NCBI GenBank assembly: GCA_004297165.1
Contig: SCUJ01000007.1
Location: forward strand, 31,959-95,958
DNA: 64,000 nt
Source of the DNA: Gammaproteobacteria bacterium
GTDB taxonomy: Bacteria > Pseudomonadota > Gammaproteobacteria > Eutrophobiales > Eutrophobiaceae
Direction of reading: 5' to 3'
The notes beneath the pieces are model-generated. The model was not told the DNA's origin. It searched no databases and worked only from the letters and a program-made list of their open reading frames with translations. The position numbers and the translations under genes were made by a program. Shown piece by piece: positions 26,017 to 37,185 of the stretch. The first letter of the stretch is position 1; each line of letters begins with the position of its first letter.

Positions 26017-29000
26017 TTGAACGATCGGAGATGATTTCATGGATGCGTGGCGAACTCGTCGGTCCGGCCCGGGCACTATCTGCGCCAACCGTGATCAGTT
26101 TTGCCGATCGCGAGTTTGTCGACTCTGTCTCATTACGTAGCGGACCTCTGGCATGGCGGACTAGCCCGGACAGTGATCCGCAGGAGATTCTCTATTTCGA
26201 GCGTGAATCGCCCCATCGAAAATACGGTGCCGGCCTTCTTCATCCCGCGGCACTGCCGGCAATCGCCTCTTCGCCTGATCAGGCGGCACTGCAGGCCACT
26301 GACACTGTCGGTGTCGAGGCAGAGCCGGAAGAAAAAGCGGTCGACGCTGCGGGCGAATCGACCACAGAAGCCGATGAAGAGGGGGGCGAGGGCGGCGCGA
26401 TTGAAGGCGCGAGTGCCGCTGACGCCACAGACGACTTTGAGGTCACCAGTCCAGACGTCCGCCATCCTTCGACGATCGGCATTTCGTTCTGTGTGCAACT
26501 GGATGAAAGCGGCATGGTACTTGTAAGGCTCCCGCAGAGCCGCCGTTTTTCTTGGCAGCCTGAGGATGCGGCGCCATTTCCGGTCAATGGTCGATACGAA
26601 TCCTGCACGCGGAAGTGGACGTCAAGTGATGGCCGCATGAATAAAACGCCGATCTGGCGCAGGTGTCCGGCTGTGCTCCCGGAATCGGGCGTGACTATTT
26701 CGCGATCAGAAATGCTTTCAGGACAGGTCATCCGCAAGAACATAACGATGCCTGCAGGCTCCCCCCTGACCCTCCGAGTGGAGGTTTTCCCGCGTCAAGT
26801 CAGGGATCAAGTGAACGTTTGGCTTCTGACCGTGGTCCTTCGGAACGCCACCCAACCAACCGCCACTTGGGAACCACACGAGTCAGTGCTCTATCAGACT
26901 TTCTTTGAGGTTGCCGTCAATGGAGGTCGTTTAGAAAAGTATCCTGAAAGCAGAAGGCCATTCACGCAACTGGACCCAGAAGAGCAATCTTTGGCACTAC
27001 TCTACCGAGAGTCTGCCACGTGGGGCATTGGCCATGGTTGTGCAGCCGGTTGGGAGGCGGAGCCCAACCGTGAGCCTGAAACGCTCTTCGCCGATGTCAT
27101 GCCCGCCGTTGAGCTACCGAGCATGACCCCGGATATTTCAGTTGATGGCAAACCTGTCCGCCTTTCGATGCGCTCGTTGGCCGCCTTGTCCGAAGACGGC
27201 GCCGGGCATGCGTGGGAATCGCTCGACGAGCTTGCCGCAGGCTACGCAGCTTGGATACAGGCAAGACGCGGGGAGGTAGCCAGGCTTCCGGCAAGTCTTG
27301 CGGCCGTAGCGAATCGTCATCTGGACGCCTGCAGCCTTTGTCTCGAACGCATCAACGCGGGAATCGTCTTGCTCCGAGGAGACTCACGTTCTCGCCTGGC
27401 CTTTCGCCTTGCAAATCTCGCCATGCTTCTCCAGCAGATCGCTACGAAGCAATTGAACCGACGTCCTCTGGGCTGGAATGCAGCGCTCAGGTTGGTTACA
27501 CCGCAAGGAAACCATGAATCGCCATGGGGCATTTACGAGAATGGTTCCGAGGATGCGAGTCTCGGATTATGGCGAGCATTCCAAATTGCGTTTCTGCTCA
27601 TGTCACTCGGCGGCGTCCGGGATGTCAGTTCGAAGGATCGGGACGTTGTGGATCTGATTTGGTTTCCAACAGGCGGCGGCAAGACAGAGGCATATCTCGC
27701 TGTAATGGCCTTCTATATGTTTCACGAGCGCCTGCTAATCGAGACCGGCAACTCCGGGCCGAAGCGCGACGGCACCAATGTTCTCATGCGCTACACCCTC
27801 AGAATGCTGACGACCCAGCAGTTTCAGCGCGCAGCCAGTTTGATATGTGCGATGGAATACCTGCGGCGGAATTCCTCCCGGCACGAGTTTGGCAATGTCC
27901 CCGGCGGACGCTTTTCTCTTGGTTTGTGGATCGGCGGAGACGGATCGCCCAACAGCATTGACGAGGCTAAAGCCGAATTGGCTATCTTTCGTCGTGGCGA
28001 CAGTGACGGGAATCCGCTTGTCCTGACCGAGTGTCCATGGTGTCGCGCCGAGATCGGCCAGTATCGCGGTGGCCGACCCAACGCCGTCCCGAACAATCAG
28101 TGGAATGCGGCGCGTACCAGGGGAATTACCGATGTGCCGAATGAAGGGCCGTTGCTCCTCTGCCCTGATGGCGCGTGCGAATTTGGTCAGGAGCAAGTCG
28201 ATCGTTGGCTTCCAGTTGAAGTCATCGATGAGCGAATCTACCGCTATCCGCCTTCCCTTGTCATTGCCACGGCGGACAAGCTCGCGATGATCGCCTATCG
28301 CCCTTTGGCCGGATCCCTATTTGGCCGTCGAATTGTTAATGGAGAACTGCGTCAGGAGTTCATCCCACCAGGCTTGATCATCCAAGACGAGCTCCACCTC
28401 ATTTCCGGTCCGCTTGGAACCATGTATGCACTGTATGAGGGAGTCTTTGAACGCCTGTGCTCCTTCAAAATTGACGATGTATGGGTCAAGCCGAAGATCA
28501 TCGCATCCACCGCCACTATCCGGGGTGCATCCGATCAAGTAAAGGCCATGTACGCCCGTTCGGAAACGCAGTTGTTCCCAAGTCCCGGGCTGCTCATGGG
28601 GGATTCCTTCTTTGGCAGATACGCGCGCAATAGTGCTGGGAATCTTTCCGACGGTCGTCTCTATCTGGGAATTCATGCAAGTGATTACGGCTCGGTTCTC
28701 ACCACGCAGGTTCGCGCTTTTTCCTCCGCCCTGTTCCGCCCATTCTCGTTTACCGCGAACGTCCGCGATCCTTGGTGGACCTTACTGGCCTTTTACAACA
28801 GCATTCGCGAACTGGGGGGTGCCAAGACGCTGTTTGATTCCGACATCCGTTCCCGACTCAAGTTCATGTTCAACCGCGAGGGCTTTGCTCACAACAACCG
28901 GCGCAATCTGCGAATAGTCGAGGAACTTACCAGCCGTCTATCACAAGCCGAAATTGTGCGCATGATGGATCGGCTCTCTGCCCCCTACGCTGCAGCGGTC

Positions 29001-29747
29001 GACAACGAAATTCTTGATGCCTGTCTCGCCTCCAACATCATCGAGGTCGGCGTAGATATCGACCGGCTCTCGCTGATGGGCGTTGTAGGACAGCCCAAAA
29101 CGACCGCCACCTACATTCAAGTCACGGGCCGTGTGGGCCGGCGCTGGTGGGAGCGCGCCGGGCTGATCTTGATGATCTACAACCCCTCAAAGAGTCGCGA
29201 CCGCTCGCACTTTGAACAGTTTCATAGCTACCATCGGCGGCTGTACGAGCGCGTCGAGCCGACCACTGCCACTCCGTTCGCGGTGTCCGCCATTCAGCGA
29301 GGATTGTCCGGCGCATTGATCGCTTGGGCAAGGCAGCACCGAACCGACCCAGTTCAGAACGATGCCGCCTACCTCAATGCGGTTGAGGTTGGCTATCAAT
29401 TGCTCCGTGAGCGTTGCCAAACCATCCAGATACCAGAAGATCAGACGCGTTCGCTCATTGCGTTGGAACGACTCCGAGACGAGCTCATATGGAAATGGGG
29501 ACAAAATCCTCAAACTTGGGAGGAGTTTCCGCCGAAAGTGAATGGCGAATATTTGATGCTTTGGCCGGGCCAGTTTGCCACAGGGCTTCAAAAGCAGCGC
29601 GGTGTGGTCGTGCCAAGCAGCATGAGGCAGGTCGACCGCAGTGCCGAACTCATCATTACGCAGGGATATGCGGTAGCGGCGAGTGCCCCACCACCATCTC
29701 AAAATCCGGCCACAAACACGCCGGGGAATCCACCCGTCAACCATTAA
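26013..29747 (+). CDS. drmA: DISARM helicase DrmA
   Basis: A 1244-residue superfamily 2 helicase. The N-terminal 540 residues are an accessory region with an acidic, low-complexity segment (EADEEGGEGGAIEGAS, about 115-145). Walker A is IWFPTGGGKTEAYLA (about 549-563). Walker B is GLIIQDELHLISGPLG (about 787-802), where DELH replaces DEAH. A Cys4 site lies between them (CPWCRAEI near 674, CPDGAC near 716). VTGRVGRRWW near 1034 is motif VI. This arrangement matches DrmA. DISARM restricts incoming phage DNA, with DrmA loading on DNA ends together with DrmB. GAGGGGAGAGG precedes the ATG, which overlaps the previous stop as ATGA. Confidence 0.88.
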   Translation: MIERSEMISWMRGELVGPARALSAPTVISFADREFVDSVSLRSGPLAWRTSPDSDPQEILYFERESPHRKYGAGLLHPAALPAIASSPDQAALQATDTVGVEAEPEEKAVDAAGESTTEADEEGGEGGAIEGASAADATDDFEVTSPDVRHPSTIGISFCVQLDESGMVLVRLPQSRRFSWQPEDAAPFPVNGRYESCTRKWTSSDGRMNKTPIWRRCPAVLPESGVTISRSEMLSGQVIRKNITMPAGSPLTLRVEVFPRQVRDQVNVWLLTVVLRNATQPTATWEPHESVLYQTFFEVAVNGGRLEKYPESRRPFTQLDPEEQSLALLYRESATWGIGHGCAAGWEAEPNREPETLFADVMPAVELPSMTPDISVDGKPVRLSMRSLAALSEDGAGHAWESLDELAAGYAAWIQARRGEVARLPASLAAVANRHLDACSLCLERINAGIVLLRGDSRSRLAFRLANLAMLLQQIATKQLNRRPLGWNAALRLVTPQGNHESPWGIYENGSEDASLGLWRAFQIAFLLMSLGGVRDVSSKDRDVVDLIWFPTGGGKTEAYLAVMAFYMFHERLLIETGNSGPKRDGTNVLMRYTLRMLTTQQFQRAASLICAMEYLRRNSSRHEFGNVPGGRFSLGLWIGGDGSPNSIDEAKAELAIFRRGDSDGNPLVLTECPWCRAEIGQYRGGRPNAVPNNQWNAARTRGITDVPNEGPLLLCPDGACEFGQEQVDRWLPVEVIDERIYRYPPSLVIATADKLAMIAYRPLAGSLFGRRIVNGELRQEFIPPGLIIQDELHLISGPLGTMYALYEGVFERLCSFKIDDVWVKPKIIASTATIRGASDQVKAMYARSETQLFPSPGLLMGDSFFGRYARNSAGNLSDGRLYLGIHASDYGSVLTTQVRAFSSALFRPFSFTANVRDPWWTLLAFYNSIRELGGAKTLFDSDIRSRLKFMFNREGFAHNNRRNLRIVEELTSRLSQAEIVRMMDRLSAPYAAAVDNEILDACLASNIIEVGVDIDRLSLMGVVGQPKTTATYIQVTGRVGRRWWERAGLILMIYNPSKSRDRSHFEQFHSYHRRLYERVEPTTATPFAVSAIQRGLSGALIAWARQHRTDPVQNDAAYLNAVEVGYQLLRERCQTIQIPEDQTRSLIALERLRDELIWKWGQNPQTWEEFPPKVNGEYLMLWPGQFATGLQKQRGVVVPSSMRQVDRSAELIITQGYAVAASAPPPSQNPATNTPGNPPVNH

Positions 29748-29760
29748 TTTAGGCCTAATC

Positions 29761-31722
29761 ATGGGAAGCAAGCAGATCCGTATCGGCCAGCTTATTGCCC
29801 CATTCGGCCCGGGAAGCATTTACACCGACCGACGGGGTGTGCCGCACATCGTGGCTGGCTTGGATCATTGGTTTATGCGCTGGGACCAAGCGCTAGGAAA
29901 GATGATTCCCTGCAGCAATCGTTCAGAGTTTGAGCGCTTTGAGCCGCGTCTTTCTGCACTGCTGCACGTGGATCGCTTTTGCCTCCCGCCCGACTACCGA
30001 CACGTCCGGCGTGGCGGCACGGCGCCACCAAACGCATTGCTCAATATTCCTTCTCTGCGCTTTCCTCGTTGGTATCGTCATACGAAGACCGGCGCTCTGA
30101 GACGATTCAATCTGCATTCAGCATTGATAGATAGGCCGCAGGGTGGTGGACGCTGGCAGCCTGTCAGGTTCGTATCGGTTTGCGCTGCGGGTCATATCGG
30201 AGAGTTCCCTTGGAAGGAATGGATCAGTTGCCAGTGCCTTGGTGACGGCAATCTCGTCCTTACCGATCGCGGTGGATCGGAATTGTCCAGCATCAAGGTC
30301 GAATGTAGTTCCTGCCCGAAAGGATCACCGGGCCAGCGAGGACGCAATCTGGCCGGCACAACTGTGAAACCTGATGTTCAGAATGGCGAGCAGAGTGCTT
30401 TTCAAAAAGCCCGCATCAATTGCCTTGGCGACCGCCCGTGGCTTGGAGAAGACGCGACCGAGTCAGCGTGCGACCAACCCCTCATTGGTGCCCTCATTAA
30501 CCAGACAAATCTCTACTTTCCGTGCACGGTCTCCGCGATTGCACTGCCTGATGTCCAGTTGCAGGATGATGCTGTCGCAAAATTGAGGGCCGAGATCGAG
30601 CAAGACCCCGGAAATTTGGGTGTTGCCAAAACACTTTGGATTATGGGCAACCGCGTGGGCACCATTGCACTGATCCAGAGTGGGTTAACTGACCGGGGTA
30701 TTGCATGTGAAAGCGAGCAGGTCGGTGCCGCATTGGAAAGTCTTTTCGCGCCCACCCCTACGATACCTTCAGGCGCCGCCACGCCCGCGGATCCGGAGAC
30801 CGAGCTACTCACATTTCGTCGCGCAGAATTCAATGTGATCAGAAACAACATTGATGAACTAGAGCGTGTTCCGGATCTGCGTGTCATTTCGACGACCGTT
30901 CCGGCAGAGCTGGCTCCTTGGATCGCCAAGGTCAACTTGGTTGAGCGCCTTCGAGAGACGCGCGTGTTTTACGGATTCGACCGTATCGAGCCGAACCGCT
31001 CCCCTCTTGCAGGAATGCCCGGGTCGGCCATGCATCAGCTGTTCCGTAAACCGCCCGTCCAACGACAAGAGTCTTGGCTGCCCGCTGTCGAGGTGTTCGG
31101 CGAGGGCATTTATCTCGAGTTGCGCGAGGATCATCTCATCGATTGGCGGAACGCCCATGCCGCATGGCTCAATAATCGTCTGGATGACAGCTTTATCGCA
31201 CGACTGAGTGGCGTCTTCCAGACCCTGCCACCACTTGCAGCCGCAAATCACGCATGGGCATCTCGCTATTTGCTTGTACACAGCTTGGCGCACATCCTAA
31301 TCAACCAGCTCGTATTCGAGTGTGGCTACAGCACTGCCTCGCTGCGTGAGCGGCTCTACATTTCGGACGATCCCATCGCGCCGATGGCTGGCATTCTTGT
31401 TTATACAGCCGCCGGCGATTCCGAAGGAACTTTGGGTGGATTGGTACGGCTTGGGCGTCCTGATCGGCTTGGTCCAGTCATGCAGCGAGCGATTGGGCGC
31501 GCTTCGTGGTGTTCGGCCGACCCCGTGTGTTCAGAGAATCTTGGCGGGCAAGGATCAAAACTGGCAAATCTTGCCGCCTGCCATGCGTGTGTGCTATTGC
31601 CGGAAACGTCTTGTGAAACAATTAATCAGGGGCTAGACCGGGCCATGGTCGTGGGACTCCCCGACGCACGCGAGCATGGATTCATGTCACCCTTGCTGGC
31701 AGATGCCTACATGCTGGCATGA
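29761..31722 (+). CDS. drmB: DISARM protein DrmB (DUF1998)
   Basis: A 653-residue protein beginning MGSKQIRIGQLIAPFGPGSI, the characteristic N-terminus of DrmB proteins, which often start with an RxxQLxxPFGPGA-like segment. Cysteines near residues 140-190 (SVCAAGHIGEFPW, CQCLGDG, CSSCPKG) form a possible zinc site. The C-terminal DUF1998 domain has LLVHSLAHILINQLVFECGYS and the cysteines SWCSADPVCSEN and ACHACVLLPETSC. DrmB forms a complex with DrmA at DNA ends. It starts 13 bp after drmA. No phospholipase-D gene (drmC) follows; instead the next gene is vsr. Confidence 0.87.
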   Translation: MGSKQIRIGQLIAPFGPGSIYTDRRGVPHIVAGLDHWFMRWDQALGKMIPCSNRSEFERFEPRLSALLHVDRFCLPPDYRHVRRGGTAPPNALLNIPSLRFPRWYRHTKTGALRRFNLHSALIDRPQGGGRWQPVRFVSVCAAGHIGEFPWKEWISCQCLGDGNLVLTDRGGSELSSIKVECSSCPKGSPGQRGRNLAGTTVKPDVQNGEQSAFQKARINCLGDRPWLGEDATESACDQPLIGALINQTNLYFPCTVSAIALPDVQLQDDAVAKLRAEIEQDPGNLGVAKTLWIMGNRVGTIALIQSGLTDRGIACESEQVGAALESLFAPTPTIPSGAATPADPETELLTFRRAEFNVIRNNIDELERVPDLRVISTTVPAELAPWIAKVNLVERLRETRVFYGFDRIEPNRSPLAGMPGSAMHQLFRKPPVQRQESWLPAVEVFGEGIYLELREDHLIDWRNAHAAWLNNRLDDSFIARLSGVFQTLPPLAAANHAWASRYLLVHSLAHILINQLVFECGYSTASLRERLYISDDPIAPMAGILVYTAAGDSEGTLGGLVRLGRPDRLGPVMQRAIGRASWCSADPVCSENLGGQGSKLANLAACHACVLLPETSCETINQGLDRAMVVGLPDAREHGFMSPLLADAYMLA

Positions 31723-31851
31723 GGGACGCCTTGAACTTGAATCTGGGGCGTGTCGTGGATAGCAGTATGCGAGATCTCTTCTTGATATTACTCCGCCGAT
31801 TTACTGGAGTTGCGCGTGTCCAGTTCGCTGGCTCTTGCGCATGTCGTTAGC

Positions 31852-32295
31852 ATGGCTGATGTCTTTTCGGTTGCCAAACGAAGCGAAGTCATGTCGCGCA
31901 TCCGTTCGCGCGGAAACCGTGCGACGGAACTAGCACTCGCGCGATTGTTGCGGCGGCTTGGCATTACAGGGTGGCGTAGGCATTTCGAAATTCGAATCAC
32001 TAATTCCGAATCTCGAAGCTTTCGCGTAAAGCCCGACTTTGTCTTTTTGAAGCGGCGCATAGCATTGTTTGTAGATGGGTGCTTCTGGCACGCTTGTCCG
32101 CGACACATGACAAAGCCGGTGGGCAACGCGACATTCTGGAGCAAGAAGCTGGAGGTCAACCGTTTACGCGATCGTATGGTGAACCGCACTTTGCACCGGG
32201 CCGGCTGGCGTGTATTGCGAATCTGGGAGCATGAGATGGTCGGAATAAACGAACCGAGACTCCTAGGGCGGATCGAGAGATTCCTTGCGGGATGA
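31852..32295 (+). CDS. vsr: Very short patch repair endonuclease (Vsr)
   Basis: A 147-residue protein, close to E. coli Vsr at 156. RSEVMSRIRSRGNRATE is the N-terminal Vsr motif. KPDFVFLKRRIALFVDGCFWHACPRH carries the catalytic Asp and the following His residues. GWRVLRIWEHE is the usual C-terminal segment. Vsr nicks T:G mismatches made by deamination of 5-methylcytosine, so it is a natural companion of the cytosine methylase at 19841. Vsr-like folds are also used as restriction nucleases. The ATG at 31852 (MADVFSVAKRSE) is preferred over longer non-ATG starts. It is separated from drmB by about 130 bp and is the last gene of the island. Confidence 0.88.
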   Translation: MADVFSVAKRSEVMSRIRSRGNRATELALARLLRRLGITGWRRHFEIRITNSESRSFRVKPDFVFLKRRIALFVDGCFWHACPRHMTKPVGNATFWSKKLEVNRLRDRMVNRTLHRAGWRVLRIWEHEMVGINEPRLLGRIERFLAG

Positions 32296-32576
32296 ACTTT
32301 GATCATCATCTACTTAGGTAACCGACCGCTAGGCATCACGTTTCCTCCTGTGAGATAGGGCAAGCCTATCTTGGCACCTAATACGTACGGATGCGTTCTA
32401 AGCAGCTTTGTTATGCAAGCGCCCTATACCTCTTCGAATCATTAAATTGGATACTTTGAAGGGAGTTGGAACGAGTTATTCATGTGTAGAATCATAAAAT
32501 AGTCGCTCCTTGCGCCGCCATAACAATCACTGGGGTTATGGAAGGAAATATTATAGCTATAACTTATTGATTATAT

Positions 32577-32653
32577 TGGTCGGGGTGACAGGATTTGAAC
32601 TTGCGACCCCTGCCTCCCGAAGGCAGTGCTCTACCAGACTGAGCTACACCCCG
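32577..32653 (-). tRNA. tRNA-Pro (anticodon CGG)
   Basis: Full cloverleaf of 77 nt with an encoded CCA: acceptor CGGGGTG/CACCCCG, D arm GCTC/GAGC, anticodon stem CTGCC/GGCAG with loop TTCGGGA, and T loop TTCAAAT. Anticodon CGG reads CCG proline codons, and G37 is usual for tRNA-Pro. The T stem GCAAG/CCTGT has an A-C mismatch at 52-62. Its 3' end faces the defence island. The 281 bp between vsr and this tRNA hold no visible gene. Confidence 0.9.
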
Positions 32654-32687
32654 ACTGTTTGCTGCATTTTACGTTGTCAATCTTCCC

Positions 32688-33728
32688 TTAATTCTTGCGT
32701 CTTGTCGAGAAGAGCGCGAGGTTGATCAGCGCCTCGTGATACCGGGATTGCGGCAGATCCCTGATGGCCTCGATAGCCTGTTGCGCCTCCTCTTCGGCGA
32801 GCCGCGCAGTGTAAGCAATGGCCCCGGTGGATTCAATGGTTTCCTGGATCTGCTCGATGTTTTCCAGGCCCCCCTCGCGGATCGCCGTGCGGATCGCCTC
32901 CGCCTCCGCGGGTGTGCCCTTCTTCATGGCGTAGATGAGGGGCAGGGTGGGTTTGCCTTCGGCGAGATCGTCGCCGATATTCTTGCCCAGTTCCTCCGTG
33001 GAGGCGCTGTAATCGAGGACATCATCGATCAACTGGTAGGCTATGCCCACGTGCCGGCCGTAGGCAATCATGGCCTGCTCCTCCGCGGCGGTACGGTTGC
33101 AGATGATGGCGCCGAGTTGACTCGCCGCCTCGAACAGGCGTGCGGTCTTGTTGTTGATCACCACCAGGTAATCCGCCTCGGTGGTCGCGGTGTTGTGCTG
33201 GTTGATCAATTGCTGCACCTCGCCTTTCGCGATGGTGTTGGTGGCGTCCGCGAGGACCTTCATGACCGGCATGGAACCCACATCGACCATCATCTGAAAG
33301 GCGCGTGAATAGAGGAAATCGCCGACCAGCACGCTGGCCTCGTTGCCCCAGCGCTGGTTGGCGGTTGCCTGTCCGCGGCGCAGCATGGAGGCGTCCACGA
33401 CATCGTCGTGGAGGAGGGTCGCGGTGTGGATGAACTCGATGATCGCGGCCAGCGCGATGTGTTTGTCGCCCTGGTAGGCGAACAGACCGCTGCTGAGCAG
33501 CACCAGGGCCGGCCGCAGGCGCTTGCCGCCGCTGTTGACTATATATTGTCCGAGCTGGTTGATCAGGGCGACATCGGACCGGAGGCGTTCCTGGATCAGC
33601 GCATTGACCTCGGCCATCTCTTTCGCGATGAGCCGCTGGATGGCGGAAAGGTCCGGGCTTCCGGGGGAATGACTGCTGACGCTGGCTGGCTTCACGGATA
33701 GACGATTACGCGGCTTGGGGTCCGGCAT
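32688..33728 (-). CDS. ispB: Octaprenyl diphosphate synthase (polyprenyl synthetase)
   Basis: A 346-residue trans-prenyltransferase. GGKRLRPALVLLSS is region I. LLHDDVVDASMLRRG is the first aspartate-rich motif (DDxxD) and YQLIDDVLDYSAS the second. GDDLAEGKPTLPLIYA is the usual C-terminal motif. It makes the isoprenoid side chain of ubiquinone or menaquinone. The ATG at 33728 (MPDPKPRN) gives the most likely N-terminus; a TTG at 33755 is also open. The divergent arrangement with rplU-rpmA is conserved across gammaproteobacteria and supports ispB over other members of the family. Confidence 0.9.
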   Translation of the reverse strand: MPDPKPRNRLSVKPASVSSHSPGSPDLSAIQRLIAKEMAEVNALIQERLRSDVALINQLGQYIVNSGGKRLRPALVLLSSGLFAYQGDKHIALAAIIEFIHTATLLHDDVVDASMLRRGQATANQRWGNEASVLVGDFLYSRAFQMMVDVGSMPVMKVLADATNTIAKGEVQQLINQHNTATTEADYLVVINNKTARLFEAASQLGAIICNRTAAEEQAMIAYGRHVGIAYQLIDDVLDYSASTEELGKNIGDDLAEGKPTLPLIYAMKKGTPAEAEAIRTAIREGGLENIEQIQETIESTGAIAYTARLAEEEAQQAIEAIRDLPQSRYHEALINLALFSTRRKN

Positions 33729-33783
33729 TTTGCCAATACCCGCGCCGAAAGCCAATGTATATGAAAAAAATCAGGATTTCCGC

Positions 33784-33812
33784 TTGTCTCGAACCGGCAT
33801 ATTCCTTAGAAT
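33784..33812 (+). promoter_or_regulatory. Sigma-70 type promoter for rplU
   Basis: TTGTCT (33784-33789) and TAGAAT (33807-33812) are separated by 17 bp, about 57 bp before the rplU start. This is a sequence match only. Confidence 0.5.
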
Positions 33813-33869
33813 CTGCACCCTTCTCAAGCACCGGGCGAACCCGCCCACAGTCCAGCGGAGTCATTTTCA

Positions 33870-34184
33870 ATGTACGCGGTTATCAAGAGCGGTGGCAAAC
33901 AGTACAAGGTATCCGCGGGGGATACTATCAACGTGGAAAGGCTCCCGGCGAATGCTGGAGACAACATCGCCATCAGCGAGGTGCTGCTGGTGGCCGACGG
34001 CGACAAGGTGACAATCGGGACCCCACTGGTGCCCGGCGCGACGGTCTCCGCCGAAGTCATGGCGCAGGGCCGCGGTCCCAAGGTCAAGATCATCAAATTC
34101 AGAAGGCGTAAACATTACCAGAAGGAAACCGGTCACCGGCAGGCTTTTACCAAGCTGGCGATCAAGAGCATCAATCTCGGCTGA
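33870..34184 (+). CDS. rplU: Ribosomal protein bL21
   Basis: A 104-residue protein beginning [20 protein letters not shown], the characteristic L21 N-terminus. The [14 protein letters not shown] segment is the rRNA-binding tail region. The length matches E. coli L21 (103). It is followed 21 bp later by rpmA, the universal order, and lies divergent from ispB. Confidence 0.97.
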   Translation: MYAVIKSGGKQYKVSAGDTINVERLPANAGDNIAISEVLLVADGDKVTIGTPLVPGATVSAEVMAQGRGPKVKIIKFRRRKHYQKETGHRQAFTKLAIKSINLG

Positions 34185-34205
34185 CCTCTGGCAGGAGTTT
34201 AAAAA

Positions 34206-34463
34206 ATGGCACATAAAAAGGCAGGCGGCAGTACCCGTAACGGCCGCGATTCAGAATCCAAGCGACTGGGGCTGAAAAAGACCGGCGGCCAGATCGTCAG
34301 GGCCGGGAATATTCTCGTGCGTCAGCGCGGCACCAAGTATCATGCCGGCGTCAATGTCGGCCTCGGCCACGACCATACCCTGTTCGCGACGGCGGATGGG
34401 CAGGTGGTATTCAGTAAAAAAGGCCCGAAAAATCGCACCTTTGTGAATGTGCAGACGGCCTGA
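34206..34463 (+). CDS. rpmA: Ribosomal protein bL27
   Basis: An 85-residue protein starting [18 protein letters not shown], which matches L27, whose flexible N-terminal tail reaches the peptidyl transferase centre. The Gram-negative form is used directly, with no extra processing sequence before AHKK. It follows rplU and precedes a strong terminator and obgE. Confidence 0.97.
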   Translation: MAHKKAGGSTRNGRDSESKRLGLKKTGGQIVRAGNILVRQRGTKYHAGVNVGLGHDHTLFATADGQVVFSKKGPKNRTFVNVQTA

Positions 34464-34478
34464 ACATTCCGACCGTAA

Positions 34479-36697
<2,219 letters not shown>

Positions 36698-36707
36698 AAC
36701 GCTGAAC

Positions 36708-36971
36708 TTACTGCAGGGCCTGGATCTGGGCGTTCAGGCGTTCTTTGTGACGCGCTGCCTTGTTCTTGTGGATGAGACCTTTATTCGCCATCCGATCGAT
36801 GACCGGCGTGGCCTCACGGTAGGCGGTCAGGGCCTGTTCGCGATTGCCCGTCTGGATCGCGGCAATGACCCGCCTGATGAACGTGCGCAACATGGAACGA
36901 TTACCCGAGTTATTCAGGTTGCGTTTGATGGCCTGCCGCGCCTTTTTCTTCGCTGAAGCAATGTTTGCCAA
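36708..36971 (-). CDS. rpsT: Ribosomal protein bS20
   Basis: An 87-residue basic protein, MANIASAKKKARQAIKRNLNN, the S20 signature, with the C-terminal NKAARHKERLNAQI. It is transcribed opposite to and upstream of murJ-ribF-ileS, the normal gammaproteobacterial arrangement. The 214 bp to murJ must hold divergent promoters, but I could not fix their positions. Confidence 0.97.
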   Translation of the reverse strand: MANIASAKKKARQAIKRNLNNSGNRSMLRTFIRRVIAAIQTGNREQALTAYREATPVIDRMANKGLIHKNKAARHKERLNAQIQALQ

Positions 36972-37185
36972 TTTTCTACTCCCAAGCAGTTTCTTGAAGG
37001 CGCGCTATCATGCTGATTCAGGTGTGGTTTGTCAATGAGTCCTAAAGCGCGGATCCGACTGCTTTCTGCCGGCAATCCGGGGAATTATGGTATCCTGCCC
37101 CGGCCCGATATTTCTCGGGCAAACAAGCAGATAAGCCGATTTCCTGAAATGTGTTTGGACTCGACTGTCGCTTTTCGTTTGACGG

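Noticed and set aside
19773..32416. 8-bp inverted pair GCATAACA / TGTTATGC at the two ends of the defence island
   Set aside because: An 8-base match between two regions of about 300 bp is expected by chance; no longer terminal repeat or duplication was seen.
19841..32576. drmC phospholipase-D gene within the defence island
   Set aside because: No HxKxxxxD motif was found in any frame of a gene-sized ORF in the island.
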